From contig CANBWP010000006.1 in NCBI GenBank assembly GCA_947373185.1, positions 42,714-106,713 of the forward strand: a DNA stretch of 64,000 bases, given 5' to 3'. The notes under the pieces were generated by a model. The model did not search any database and was not told the DNA's origin. It worked only from the letters and a program-made list of their open reading frames with translations. The position numbers and the translations under genes are program-made. The stretch comes from Comamonadaceae bacterium. Lineage in GTDB: Bacteria > Pseudomonadota > Gammaproteobacteria > Burkholderiales > Burkholderiaceae_C. Below, in pieces: positions 27,198 through 36,293 of the stretch (position 1 is the stretch's first letter; each line of letters begins with the position of its first letter).

Positions 27198-28719
27198 GTG
27201 CTGCCTTGGCGCCCTCACCGGCCGCAATCACAATTTGTTTGTACGGCACGGTGGTGCAATCGCCTGCGGCAAACACGCCTGGCACGTTGGTATGGCCCTT
27301 GGCATCCACCACGATTTCGCCAAATTTGCTCAGCTCGATGGTGTCCTTCAAAAATTCGGTGTTGGGAATCAAACCAATTTGAACGAACACACCTTCTAAG
27401 GCCACGTGGTGTTCTTCACCAGAGGCACGATCTTTGAAGCGGATACCGTTGACCACACTGCCGTCACCGGTGATTTCGGTCGTTTGCGCATTGGTGTGAA
27501 TGGTGACGTTGTTCAAGCTCTTGAGCTTGTTCACCAGCACCGCATCGGCCTTGAGTTGATCGGCAAACTCAATCACGGTGACGTGGGCCACAATGCCGGC
27601 CAAATCAATGGCCGCTTCAATGCCAGAGTTACCACCGCCAATGACCGCAGTACGCTTTCCCTTGAACAAAGGACCATCGCAATGTGGGCAGTACGCCACG
27701 CCTTTGTTTTTGTATTCTTGCTCGCCGGGCACGTTGACATTGCGCCAGCGGGCACCGGTTGAAAGAATCACGGTGCGTGCACTCAATGCGCCGCCATTTT
27801 CCATTTGCACTTGAATCAGGCCGCCAGGCTCTGTGGCGGGTACCACTTTGGCGGCCTTCTGTAAATTCATGATGTCGACACCGTAGTGGCGAACTTGTTG
27901 CTCTAAGGCCGCGCCAAATTTGGGACCATCTGTTTCCAACACAGAAATGTAATTTTCAATGGCCATGGTGTCGTTCACTTGACCGCCAAAGCGCTCTGCA
28001 GCCACGCCCACACGAATGCCTTTGCGAGCGGCATAAACTGCTGCAGCAGCGCCAGCAGGACCCCCGCCCACAATCAACACATCGAAGGCTTCTTTGGCAC
28101 TCAGTTTGGCGGCTTCACGGTCTGCAGCGCCCGTGTCCAATTTGGCCACGATCTCTTCAACACTCATGCGGCCTGAACCAAACACTTTGCCGTTCAAGAA
28201 GACCATGGGCACGGCCATGATTTCGCGTTCGGTCACTTCTTGCTGGAAAGCACCGCCTTCAATCACCACGGTCTTGACCTTGGGGTTGAAGATGGCCATC
28301 AGCGACAAAGCCTGCACCACGTCTGGGCAGTTGTGGCAGGACAAAGACATGTAGACCTCAAAATTGAAGTCGCCATCCAAGGCTTTGATGGCATCGAGCA
28401 CGTCTTGCTCAACCTTGGGTGGATGGCCACCCGTCCAGAGCAAGGCCAAGACCAATGAGGTGAACTCGTGACCCAATGGCAAGCCGGCAAAACGCACACC
28501 CTGTGTTTCGCCTTCACGCGCCACCACAAAGGATGGTTTGCGAGCGTCGTTGCCGGAGGTGTCCAATGACACTTTGTCTGACAAACTCACAATGGTTTCC
28601 AGCAGGCTGCGCATTTCCACGCCAGTCTCACTGTCGTCCAAGGATGCAATCAAGCGGATGGGGCTTCGCAACATGCCCAAGTAGGTTTGCAATTGCGATT
28701 TGAGTGTGTCGTCTAACAT
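27154..28719 (-). CDS. ahpF: Alkyl hydroperoxide reductase subunit F
   Basis: A 521-residue flavoprotein that passes electrons from NADH to AhpC. The N-terminal double-thioredoxin domain has the redox pair CHNC near residue 129. The FAD-binding part starts with [23 protein letters not shown] at about 214-236 and carries the second redox pair in YCPHCDGP, then the NAD-binding [12 protein letters not shown] and C-terminal [28 protein letters not shown]. The length matches the family. It lies 189 bases downstream of ahpC with AGGAG before ATG. Confidence 0.96.
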   Translation of the reverse strand: MLDDTLKSQLQTYLGMLRSPIRLIASLDDSETGVEMRSLLETIVSLSDKVSLDTSGNDARKPSFVVAREGETQGVRFAGLPLGHEFTSLVLALLWTGGHPPKVEQDVLDAIKALDGDFNFEVYMSLSCHNCPDVVQALSLMAIFNPKVKTVVIEGGAFQQEVTEREIMAVPMVFLNGKVFGSGRMSVEEIVAKLDTGAADREAAKLSAKEAFDVLIVGGGPAGAAAAVYAARKGIRVGVAAERFGGQVNDTMAIENYISVLETDGPKFGAALEQQVRHYGVDIMNLQKAAKVVPATEPGGLIQVQMENGGALSARTVILSTGARWRNVNVPGEQEYKNKGVAYCPHCDGPLFKGKRTAVIGGGNSGIEAAIDLAGIVAHVTVIEFADQLKADAVLVNKLKSLNNVTIHTNAQTTEITGDGSVVNGIRFKDRASGEEHHVALEGVFVQIGLIPNTEFLKDTIELSKFGEIVVDAKGHTNVPGVFAAGDCTTVPYKQIVIAAGEGAKAALSAFDHLIRSPAQA

Positions 28720-28908
28720 GTATTTCTCCTAATGCGTTGTCTGTTTCAAGTCGATGCGCTGCCAGACCTACCTTGGCGCGTAGGCCTTTAAGCTGCGACT
28801 TAAAGTGGAATGAAAGTGGGAACGGGTTGAGGGTAAGACACACAGCACATCGATTGCTGGATGCCCTTCCCACAACGCCCTGTTGCCAGGGCATTGATGG
28901 TTTTGAAA

Positions 28909-29472
28909 TTAGATCTTGCCGACCAAATCCAAAGAAGGTGTCAAAGTCTTAGCGCCTTCTTTCCACTTAGCGGGGCAAACTTGACCTGGGTTAGCGGCTG
29001 TGTACTGGGCAGCTGTCAACTTGCGCAATGTTTCAGACACGTCACGCGCGATTTCATTGGAGTGAACTTCCATGGTCTTGATGATGCCGTCTGGATTGAT
29101 CACGAAAGTACCGCGCAAAGCCAGGCCGTCTTCTTCAATGTGCACGCCGAAAGCGCGTGTCAACTTGTGTGTAGGGTCGCCGATCAAGGGGAACTTGGCT
29201 TTGCCCACGGCAGGTGATGTCTCGTGCCACACTTTGTGTGAGAAATGTGTGTCGGTGGTCACGATGTAAACCTCAGCACCGGCCTTTTGGAAGGCTGCGT
29301 AGTTTTCAGCAGCGTCTTCGATTTCTGTGGGGCAGTTGAAGGTGAAAGCAGCGGGCATGAAAATGAACACGTTCCACTTGCCTTTGAGGCTAGCTTCTGT
29401 AACTTCAATGAACTTGCCATTGTGGAAAGCTTGGTTTTTGAACGGCTGAACTTGTGTATTGATGAGTGACAT
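28909..29472 (-). CDS. ahpC: Alkyl hydroperoxide reductase subunit C (2-Cys peroxiredoxin)
   Basis: A 187-residue peroxiredoxin reducing hydrogen peroxide, organic peroxides and peroxynitrite, re-reduced by AhpF. Peroxidatic Cys47 is in FTFNCPTEIED and the resolving Cys near the end in NPGQVCPAKWKEG. ahpC precedes ahpF as usual. The upstream region shared with the divergent SDR gene holds a partial OxyR-like site. Confidence 0.96.
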   Translation of the reverse strand: MSLINTQVQPFKNQAFHNGKFIEVTEASLKGKWNVFIFMPAAFTFNCPTEIEDAAENYAAFQKAGAEVYIVTTDTHFSHKVWHETSPAVGKAKFPLIGDPTHKLTRAFGVHIEEDGLALRGTFVINPDGIIKTMEVHSNEIARDVSETLRKLTAAQYTAANPGQVCPAKWKEGAKTLTPSLDLVGKI

Positions 29473-29558
29473 GGTTTTGACTTAAGGTTGGTTGAACAAA
29501 TACGGTTAATGAGAAAACTCATTGGGCTCAATGCTAAACGCGAATGAAGGCTCGCATG

Positions 29559-29584
29559 ATTGGTAGTTTTTATGACCTTGATAG
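29559..29584 (-). promoter_or_regulatory. Possible OxyR-type site upstream of ahpC
   Basis: Read towards ahpC, the tetramers CTAT, ATAA and CAAT are spaced by seven bases each (11-base period), close to three of the four half-sites of the OxyR pattern ATAG-N7-CTAT-N7-ATAG-N7-CTAT. The fourth is not recognisable. Family knowledge (ahpC is a classic OxyR target) makes it plausible only. Confidence 0.3.
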
Positions 29585-29609
29585 CCTGAGGACTCCTAAA
29601 TGTGCATAA

Positions 29610-29630
29610 TTGACGTTTACGTAACGTCAA
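29610..29630. promoter_or_regulatory. 21-base palindrome upstream of the SDR gene (LiuR/TetR-like operator)
   Basis: Perfect 8-base arms TTGACGTT and AACGTCAA around TACGT, ending 17 bases before the SDR start codon. TTTACGTAA-centred palindromes resemble MerR-type LiuR sites for branched-chain amino-acid/acyl-CoA catabolism, which would suit the gene. The regulator is not in the window. Confidence 0.5.
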
Positions 29631-29647
29631 CCAAACAGGAGTGAATC

Positions 29648-30406
29648 ATGGACATCCAAGGCAAGGTTTTCATTGTGACCGGCGGCGCATCAGGTTTGGG
29701 CGAAGGAACCGCCCGTATGTTGACCGCCAACGGCGGCAAAGTGGTCATTGCCGACATGCAAGCCGAAAAAGGTGAAGCCATTGCCCAAGAATTGGGTGGC
29801 GCTTTTGTCAAGTGCGACGTCAGCAACGAAGCCGATGGCCAAGCTGTGGTAGCCAAGGCGGTGTCTATGGGTAAATTGGTCGGTTTGGTGAACTGTGCCG
29901 GCATTGCCCCCGCCGAAAAAACAGTGGGCAAAAATGGCGCACATTCGCTGGCCGTGTTCAGCAAAACCATCACCGTCAACTTGATCGGTAGCTTCAACAT
30001 GATTCGCTTGGCTGCACAAGCCATGAGCCAAAACGAACCCGAAGCAACAGGCGAACGTGGTGTGATGATCTCCACCGCTTCCGTCGCAGCTTACGATGGC
30101 CAAATTGGCCAAGCAGCCTACTCTGCCTCTAAGGGCGGTGTGGTGGGCATGACCTTGCCCATTGCCCGCGATTTGGCCCGTAATGGCATTCGCAACATGA
30201 CCATTGCCCCAGGTATTTTTGGCACCCCCATGATGTTTGGCATGCCCCAAGAAGTGCAGGACGCGTTGGCCGCTTCTGTCCCCTTCCCTAGCCGTTTGGG
30301 CACCCCCAACGACTACGCCAAATTGGTCAAGCACATCTTGGACAATGACATGCTCAATGGTGAAGTCATCCGCTTGGACGGCGCCATTCGACTGGCACCA
30401 AAATAA
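29648..30406 (+). CDS. Short-chain dehydrogenase, type-2 3-hydroxyacyl-CoA dehydrogenase-like (HSD17B10 group)
   Basis: A 252-residue classical SDR. NAD-binding [10 protein letters not shown] at 12-21, VNCAGIA, catalytic Ser in [13 protein letters not shown] and Tyr-x3-Lys in AAYSASKGG. The C-terminal [50 protein letters not shown] is closely characteristic of 3-hydroxyacyl-CoA / 3-hydroxy-2-methylbutyryl-CoA dehydrogenases. It likely acts in isoleucine or short-chain fatty-acid oxidation. CAGGAG lies seven bases before ATG. Divergent from ahpC and convergent with acs across a bidirectional terminator. Confidence 0.9.
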   Translation: MDIQGKVFIVTGGASGLGEGTARMLTANGGKVVIADMQAEKGEAIAQELGGAFVKCDVSNEADGQAVVAKAVSMGKLVGLVNCAGIAPAEKTVGKNGAHSLAVFSKTITVNLIGSFNMIRLAAQAMSQNEPEATGERGVMISTASVAAYDGQIGQAAYSASKGGVVGMTLPIARDLARNGIRNMTIAPGIFGTPMMFGMPQEVQDALAASVPFPSRLGTPNDYAKLVKHILDNDMLNGEVIRLDGAIRLAPK

Positions 30407-30424
30407 GCACCGAGCTAGAACCCC

Positions 30425-30455
30425 AAAAAAATCCACCTAGAAAGGTGGATTTTTT
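30425..30455. terminator. Bidirectional intrinsic terminator between SDR and acs
   Basis: Stem of AAAAAATCCACC against GGTGGATTTTTT with loop TAGAAA, giving a T run on either strand. It serves the convergent SDR and acs genes. Confidence 0.85.
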
Positions 30456-30486
30456 CGTTCAGCGTCAAGCCAAATCTCAAACCTGA

Positions 30487-32448
30487 TCAATAGGCCTGAC
30501 CCAACTGACCCAGAATGGCTGGGTTTTCCAAGGTGCTGATGTCTTGGGTGATTTCTTCGCCTTTGGCCAAGCTGCGCAGCAAGCGGCGCATGATCTTGCC
30601 GGAACGTGTCTTGGGCAAGTTCTCGCCAAAACGAATGTCTTTGGGCTTGGCAATCGGGCCAATTTCCTTGGCGATGTGATCGCGCAATTGTTTGGCAATG
30701 GCCTTGCCTTCGTCGCCGCTTGGCAAAGGACGCTTGAGCACCACGAAAGCGCAAATGGCTTCGCCGGTGGTGTCATCCGGACGTCCCACCACAGCGGCTT
30801 CTGCCACCAGCTCTGTGCAGCTCACCAAGGCTGATTCAATTTCCATGGTGCCCATGCGGTGCCCCGACACGTTCAACACATCATCGATACGACCGGTGAT
30901 CGTGAAGTAGCCTGAGTCTGCATCACGAATGGCACCGTCGCCAGCCAAGTAATACTTGCCCTTGAAGTCATCGGGGTAGTAGCTCTTGACGAAGCGATCG
31001 GCGTCACCCCAGATGGTGCGAATCATGGAGGGCCAGGGGCGCTTGACCACCAAGATGCCGCCTTGGCCATTGGGCATGTCTTTGCCGGTCTCATCCACGA
31101 TGGCGGCTTGAATACCCGGGAAAGGCAAGGTGCAAGAGCCAGGCACCATGGGCGTGACGCCAGGCAATGGCGTGATCATGTGACCACCGGTTTCGGTTTG
31201 CCAGAAGGTGTCCACGATGGGGCAACGGCTGCCGCCCACATGCTGGTAGTACCACTCCCATGCGGCAGGGTTGATAGGCTCACCCACGGAGCCTAGCAAG
31301 CGCAAGCTGCTGAGGTCGTAGCTCTTTGGATGCACCGCATCGTTGGCTTCAGCAGCTTTGATGAGGGAACGAATGGCTGTGGGCGCTGTGTAGAAAATGG
31401 AAACCTTGTGGTCTTGAATCATTTTCCAGAAACGGCCAGCGTCTGGATAGGTGGGCACGCCCTCAAACACAATTTCAGTGCCGCCCAAGGCCAAGGGGCC
31501 GTAGGTGATGTAGGTGTGACCCGTGACCCATCCGATGTCGGCCGTGCACCAGAACACATCGTCTTGTTTCAAGTCGAAGGTCCACTTGGTGGTGAGGGCG
31601 GCGTGCAACAAGTAGCCACCAGTCGAGTGTTGAACACCTTTGGGTTTGCCTGTGGAGCCAGAGGTGTATAACAAGAACAAAGGATGCTCTGCACTCACCC
31701 ATTCTGGCTCGCAAGTTGTTGCTTGCTTGGCGATCAAGTCGTGCATCCAAGTGTCGCGACCCGCTGTCATGGCCACATCAGCACCGCTTCGCTTGACGAC
31801 CAGGACATTCTTGATGCTGTCGCAACCGCCCAAGGACAAGGCTTCGTCGACAATGGATTTGAGGGGCAACTGCTTGCCGCCGCGAATTTGGTGGTCGGCA
31901 GTAATCACGGCTTTGGCGCCGGTGTCTTCAATGCGATCGCGCAAGGACTGCGCGGAGAAACCACCAAACACCACAGAGTGTGTCGCGCCAATGCGGGCGC
32001 AAGCTTGCATGGCGGCCACGCCATCGATGGACATGGAAATGTAGATGACAACGCGGTCACCCTTTTGAATGCCGATGGACTTGAGGCCGTTGGCAATTTG
32101 GCAGGTTTTGGCCAGCAGTTCGCTGTAGGTGATGCGCGTGACTTCGCCGCCGTCTGCTTCGAAGATCAAGGCTGTTTTGTTGCCCAAGCCTTTTTCAATG
32201 TTGCGGTCCAAGCAGTTGTAAGAGGCGTTCAGGGTGCCGTCTTCGAACCATTTGAAGAATGGGGCTTTGGACTCGTCCAAGACCTTGGTAAAAGGTGTTT
32301 TCCAAGAGATGAATTCCTTGGCCAGTCGCCCCCAATAGCCTTCATAGTCAGTTTCGGCTTCTTTGCACAGCGCTTGGTAAGCTGGCATGCCTGCAATGTT
32401 GGCATTCTTGACGAAATCGGCACTGGGTTGGTAAACGGTTGCACTCAT
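30487..32448 (-). CDS. acs: Acetyl-coenzyme A synthetase
   Basis: A 653-residue AMP-forming ligase making acetyl-CoA from acetate, ATP and CoA. The P-loop-like adenylation motif [39 protein letters not shown], and the C-terminal [14 protein letters not shown] and [14 protein letters not shown] are all present. The final Lys is the residue acetylated by Pat-type enzymes to switch Acs off. The length is typical (about 650). Alone on its strand, with SD AGGAGACATTGA before ATG ([12 protein letters not shown]). Confidence 0.97.
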   Translation of the reverse strand: MSATVYQPSADFVKNANIAGMPAYQALCKEAETDYEGYWGRLAKEFISWKTPFTKVLDESKAPFFKWFEDGTLNASYNCLDRNIEKGLGNKTALIFEADGGEVTRITYSELLAKTCQIANGLKSIGIQKGDRVVIYISMSIDGVAAMQACARIGATHSVVFGGFSAQSLRDRIEDTGAKAVITADHQIRGGKQLPLKSIVDEALSLGGCDSIKNVLVVKRSGADVAMTAGRDTWMHDLIAKQATTCEPEWVSAEHPLFLLYTSGSTGKPKGVQHSTGGYLLHAALTTKWTFDLKQDDVFWCTADIGWVTGHTYITYGPLALGGTEIVFEGVPTYPDAGRFWKMIQDHKVSIFYTAPTAIRSLIKAAEANDAVHPKSYDLSSLRLLGSVGEPINPAAWEWYYQHVGGSRCPIVDTFWQTETGGHMITPLPGVTPMVPGSCTLPFPGIQAAIVDETGKDMPNGQGGILVVKRPWPSMIRTIWGDADRFVKSYYPDDFKGKYYLAGDGAIRDADSGYFTITGRIDDVLNVSGHRMGTMEIESALVSCTELVAEAAVVGRPDDTTGEAICAFVVLKRPLPSGDEGKAIAKQLRDHIAKEIGPIAKPKDIRFGENLPKTRSGKIMRRLLRSLAKGEEITQDISTLENPAILGQLGQAY

Positions 32449-32612
32449 TCAATGTCTCCTAGGGAACTTTGTTCGAAATAATTCCCACGAATGTCGTGCT
32501 TGCCTCTTACAAACCCCTGACTGACACTTTTCTTTCAAGGGCGCACCTTCCCACATCCCCTTGAGGCGCCAACCCCCTTTAAAATCGGCCATCACCTCCA
32601 ACCAGCAACGTC

Positions 32613-33224
32613 ATGGCCGAAAAACCAAAACTCAACCCTGCAGTCGCCCCCTTGCGCCCCCTGCCCAAGTTGATCTTTGCCAGCCGCTGGCTGCAATTGC
32701 CTTTGTACCTTGGCCTGATTGCAGCCCAAGCGGTTTACGCCTTTCACTTTTGGGTTGAGTTGGTCCATTTGCTTGAAGCCGCATTTGGCAGCCAAACCGC
32801 ACTCGATGCATTGATTGCGAGCATTGGCTACAAAGCCGATGCGCCCGTGACCCACTTGAATGAAACCGTCATCATGTTGGTGGTGTTGGCCCTCATCGAT
32901 GTGGTCATGATTTCCAACTTGCTCATCATGGTCATTGTGGGCGGCTACGAAACATTTGTCTCTCGCATGAACCTCGAGGGCCACCCTGACCAGCCAGAGT
33001 GGCTGGACCACGTCAATGCCTCTGTCCTCAAAGTCAAACTGGGCACCGCCATCATTGGCATCAGTTCCATACACTTGCTCAAAACCTTCATCAACGCTGC
33101 CAACTACAGCGAAAAAGTATTGATGTGGCAAACCATCATTCACATCACGTTCCTCCTCAGTGCTCTGGCCATTGCTTACACCGATAAGTTGATGTCGCAC
33201 CATGCGCCATCCCGTCAGCACTGA
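32613..33224 (+). CDS. YqhA-like membrane protein (UPF0114 / TIGR00645)
   Basis: A 203-residue protein with three or four hydrophobic helices: [85 protein letters not shown] and [17 protein letters not shown]. The phrase [32 protein letters not shown] is the family hallmark. Function is unknown in the family. It is 50 bases before fumarase on the same strand. Confidence 0.85.
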   Translation: MAEKPKLNPAVAPLRPLPKLIFASRWLQLPLYLGLIAAQAVYAFHFWVELVHLLEAAFGSQTALDALIASIGYKADAPVTHLNETVIMLVVLALIDVVMISNLLIMVIVGGYETFVSRMNLEGHPDQPEWLDHVNASVLKVKLGTAIIGISSIHLLKTFINAANYSEKVLMWQTIIHITFLLSALAIAYTDKLMSHHAPSRQH

Positions 33225-33274
33225 GCGCCGGGAACTTCACATGCATTTCAACTTAGACCTTGCGAAAGACTGAC

Positions 33275-34828
33275 ATGACCACGCTTATCCAACAAGAAGA
33301 CTTGATTGAATCGGTTGCAGCAGCCCTGCAATACATCAGCTATTACCATCCGGCCGATTTCATTTCGCATTTGGCCAGCGCTTACCACCGCGAGCAAAGC
33401 CCCGCGGCCAAAGACGCCATTGCGCAAATTTTGACCAACAGCAAAATGAGCGCCATTGGACACCGCCCTATTTGTCAAGACACGGGCATCGTCAATGTGT
33501 TCTTGAAAATTGGCATGGATGTCAAACTCAGCAACTTCACAGGCAGCCTGGAAGACGCCATCAATGAAGGTGTGCGCCGCGGCTACAACTACGCAGACAA
33601 CATGTTGCGTGCGTCCGTGGTGGCAGACCCCGAATTTGCGCGCAAAAACACCCAAGACAACGCCCCTGCGGTGATCTTCACGCAAATTGTGCCGGGCAAC
33701 AAACTGGACATTACCGTGGCGGCCAAAGGTGGCGGCAGTGAAAACAAATCCAAGATGGTCATGCTCAACCCCAGTGACAGTGTGATCGACTGGGTCTTGA
33801 AGACGGTGCCTACCATGGGTGCAGGCTGGTGCCCGCCCGGCATGCTGGGCATTGGCATTGGCGGAACGGCCGAGAAAGCCGTTCTGATGGCCAAAGAAAG
33901 TTTGATGGACGACTTGGACATGTACCAATTGCTCGAAAAATCCAGCAAAGGCGAACAGCTGACGCAAGTTGAGAACATGCGTTTGGAACTCTACGAAAAG
34001 GTCAATGCGCTTGGCATTGGTGCCCAAGGTCTGGGCGGCCTGACCACCGTGCTGGACGTCAAAATCAAGATGTACCCCACGCACGCTGCCAGCAAGCCTG
34101 TGGCCATGATTCCCAATTGCGCGGCAACACGCCATGCCCACTTTGTGATGGATGGCTCTGGCCCTGTTTACTTGGACGTGCCATCGCTCGATCTGTGGCC
34201 CGATGTCAACTGGACGCCCGACACAGAAAAGAGCAAGCGCGTCGATTTGAACGCCCTCACACCAGCCGAAGTGGCCAGCTGGAAACCCGGTCAAACCTTG
34301 CTGCTCAACGGCAAAATGTTGACGGGCCGCGACGCCGCACACAAGCGCATTCAAGACATGTTGGCCAAGGGCGAAAAACTGCCTGTTGACTTTACCAACC
34401 GCGTTATCTACTACGTCGGCCCAGTGGACCCCATCAAGGGTGAAGCGGTCGGCCCAGCCGGCCCCACCACGGCCACCCGCATGGACAAATTCACCGAAAT
34501 GATGCTGGCCGAAACAGGGCTGATTGCCATGGTGGGCAAAGCCGAGCGCGGCCCCGTGGCCATTGAAGCCATTCAAAAACACAAGTCTGCCTATTTGATG
34601 GCCGTGGGCGGCGCCGCCTATTTGGTGTCCAAAGCCATCAAGCACGCGCAAGTCGTGGGCTTTGCCGATTTGGGGATGGAGGCCATTTACGAATTTGATG
34701 TGGTCGACATGCCCGTCACTGTGGCGGTTGACTCTGGTGGAACCAGCGCCCACATCACCGGCCCCGCTGAGTGGCAAAAACGCATCGCCACGGGCGAATT
34801 CAAAGGCATCAAAGTTGCCGCCAACTGA
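33275..34828 (+). CDS. fumA: Fumarate hydratase, class I (iron-sulfur, aerobic type)
   Basis: A 517-residue class I fumarase of the single-polypeptide type, interconverting fumarate and L-malate in the TCA cycle. The three cluster-binding cysteines are seen in RPICQDTGIV, GAGWCPPGMLG and IPNCAATRHAHF. The C-terminal beta-type domain includes LLNGKMLTGRDAAHKRI, DFTNRVIYYVGPVDP, GPAGPTTATRMD and VDSGGTSAHITGPAEW. The start at MTTLIQQED is chosen over an upstream alternative six codons earlier. It is oxygen-labile by family. Its 3-prime end overlaps the murI start by 14 bases. Confidence 0.95.
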   Translation: MTTLIQQEDLIESVAAALQYISYYHPADFISHLASAYHREQSPAAKDAIAQILTNSKMSAIGHRPICQDTGIVNVFLKIGMDVKLSNFTGSLEDAINEGVRRGYNYADNMLRASVVADPEFARKNTQDNAPAVIFTQIVPGNKLDITVAAKGGGSENKSKMVMLNPSDSVIDWVLKTVPTMGAGWCPPGMLGIGIGGTAEKAVLMAKESLMDDLDMYQLLEKSSKGEQLTQVENMRLELYEKVNALGIGAQGLGGLTTVLDVKIKMYPTHAASKPVAMIPNCAATRHAHFVMDGSGPVYLDVPSLDLWPDVNWTPDTEKSKRVDLNALTPAEVASWKPGQTLLLNGKMLTGRDAAHKRIQDMLAKGEKLPVDFTNRVIYYVGPVDPIKGEAVGPAGPTTATRMDKFTEMMLAETGLIAMVGKAERGPVAIEAIQKHKSAYLMAVGGAAYLVSKAIKHAQVVGFADLGMEAIYEFDVVDMPVTVAVDSGGTSAHITGPAEWQKRIATGEFKGIKVAAN

Positions 34829-35720
34829 AACCATCACTGAGCGTGCCATTGGCGTCTTTGACAGCGGCATTGGCGGCCTGAGTGTGTTGCAAGCCTTGCG
34901 AGCAGAGATGCCGCAAGAGCGTTTCATTTATTGGTCCGACAGTGCCTTTGCACCCTATGGCGAGCGAAGCGATGCCTTCGTCATCGAACGCAGTCACGAC
35001 ATCACCGAACAGTTGATCGCCAAGGGCAAGGTCAAGTGTGTGGTGGTGGCCTGCAACACCGCCACAGCCGTGGCCATTGAGAGCCTGCGACAACAGTATC
35101 CGCAACTGCCTTTTGTGGGCGTGGAACCCGCACTCAAGCCGGCCATCGGCATCACCCACACTGGCCGTGTGGGAGTGATTGGCACGCATGGCACCTTGCA
35201 AAGCGCACGCTTCCAAAAACTCTTGAGCACGGTTCAACAAGAAGCTTCGCCAAAGGCGTGTGAGTTTGTCGTTCAAGCCTGCAAAGGTTTGGCGCTGGCC
35301 ATCGAGCAACAGACCGAAAAAGCTCAAACCGATGTGCACGAAGTTGAGCACTTGTGCCAGCAATATTTGCATGCCATGGGCAGCTTTGGCAAAGGACCCG
35401 GTGAAATCGACAGCTTGGTTTTAGGCTGTACGCACTATGTCTTTGCGCAGGACATCTTGCGCCGCTTGGTCGGCCCCGATGTCCATCTGATCTCTACGGG
35501 CGAGGCGGTCGCCAAACAAACACAACGCCTGTGTGCCACCGCCACAAACAGCCGCTCGGCGCAGACGACTGAGTTCAAACAAGCCGCTGACGCTATTCAA
35601 CTCTGGACCACAGGCTCATTGCGTGCGCTGGCCCATGCCGCAGAACGTTGGCTCCAACTCCCTCCTGAATGTTGTCACCGTGTTGAGGGTACGGCGTCCA
35701 CCATCGGGCCTTCCCTTTGA
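34815..35720 (+). CDS. murI: Glutamate racemase, TTG start inside fumA
   Basis: A 301-residue cofactor-independent racemase making D-glutamate for peptidoglycan. The two catalytic cysteines are in VVACNTATAVAIE and LVLGCTHYVF, and the N-terminal VFDSGIGGLSVLQAL is the family signature. No ATG exists in frame before that signature; the only start that keeps it is TTG at 34815, preceded by AAAGG eight bases upstream, giving protein start (M)PPTETITERAIGVF. The start overlaps fumA, suggesting translational coupling. The C-terminus is somewhat longer than usual and its last codons lie in an array of 13-base repeats. Confidence 0.93.
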   Translation: MPPTETITERAIGVFDSGIGGLSVLQALRAEMPQERFIYWSDSAFAPYGERSDAFVIERSHDITEQLIAKGKVKCVVVACNTATAVAIESLRQQYPQLPFVGVEPALKPAIGITHTGRVGVIGTHGTLQSARFQKLLSTVQQEASPKACEFVVQACKGLALAIEQQTEKAQTDVHEVEHLCQQYLHAMGSFGKGPGEIDSLVLGCTHYVFAQDILRRLVGPDVHLISTGEAVAKQTQRLCATATNSRSAQTTEFKQAADAIQLWTTGSLRALAHAAERWLQLPPECCHRVEGTASTIGPSL

Positions 35721-35762
35721 TGCTTCCCTTTGAAGCTTGCCCTTGATGCTTGCCCTTGATTT
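35711..35762. repeat. Four imperfect 13-base tandem repeats at the murI 3-prime end
   Basis: Units TTCCCTTTGATGC, TTCCCTTTGAAGC, TTGCCCTTGATGC and TTGCCCTTGATTT follow each other without gaps. The first unit contains the murI stop codon, and the array ends exactly at the stop of the convergent metallopeptidase gene. Confidence 0.85.
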
Positions 35763-36293
35763 TCAAGCCGCGCCTTCAGCGGTGGCCCACAATCGCTGAC
35801 CACCGCGGTCCAAGTGCGTGAGATACATCCGCAGCTCAAACTCCCACTGTGCATAGTCTGGCGCCATGTGGTGACAAAGTTTGTAAAAGGCTTTGTCATG
35901 GTCGCGGACTTTCAAATGCGCCAACTCATGAACCGCAATCATTTGCAAAAATGCCAGCGGCGTATCTTTGAACAAGGCGGCGACTTTGATGTCTCGTTTT
36001 GCTTTGAGCTTGCTGCCCTGAATGCGGGAAGTGGTGGTGTGCAATCCGAGTGCGTGCTGAATGATGTGCAATTTGCTGTCAAACGTGACCTTGTTGATCG
36101 GATCGGCTTGTCGCAAAAATTCGTTCTTCAATGCCATCACGTAGGTGTAGAGCGCACTGTCTGTTCGAATGCCATGGGCGTTCGGATGCTTGGCCATTAA
36201 CCAAGTAGCCAAGCCAGGACCATCGATGATTTTCTGAACTTGTTGCAGCAGGCTTTCAGGGTAGGCCTGCAAATAGCGAAACGCCAACATCAT
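35763..36293 (-). CDS. YgjP-like (DUF45) zinc metallopeptidase-domain protein
   Basis: A 176-residue protein with the zinc-binding HELAHLKVRDHDKAFY (His-Glu-x2-His plus a later His/Asp) at about 123-138. The downstream FYKLCHHMAPDYAQWEFELRMYL is typical of YgjP/WLM-like metallopeptidase domains. The upstream region IRTDSALYTYVMALKNEFLRQADPINKVTFDSKLHIIQHALG is conserved in this family. Substrate unknown. Its start overlaps the stop of the UMF1/Atg22-type transporter by four bases, so the two are co-translated. Start could be either of two adjacent ATG codons. Confidence 0.82.
   Translation of the reverse strand: MMLAFRYLQAYPESLLQQVQKIIDGPGLATWLMAKHPNAHGIRTDSALYTYVMALKNEFLRQADPINKVTFDSKLHIIQHALGLHTTTSRIQGSKLKAKRDIKVAALFKDTPLAFLQMIAVHELAHLKVRDHDKAFYKLCHHMAPDYAQWEFELRMYLTHLDRGGQRLWATAEGAA

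Noticed and set aside
33248..34927. A 559-codon open frame on the minus strand opposite fumA.
   Set aside because: It mirrors fumA in a complementary frame; its translation is rich in His, Gly and Arg and resembles no family, whereas fumA has all cluster cysteines. Long shadow frames are expected from the codon bias here.
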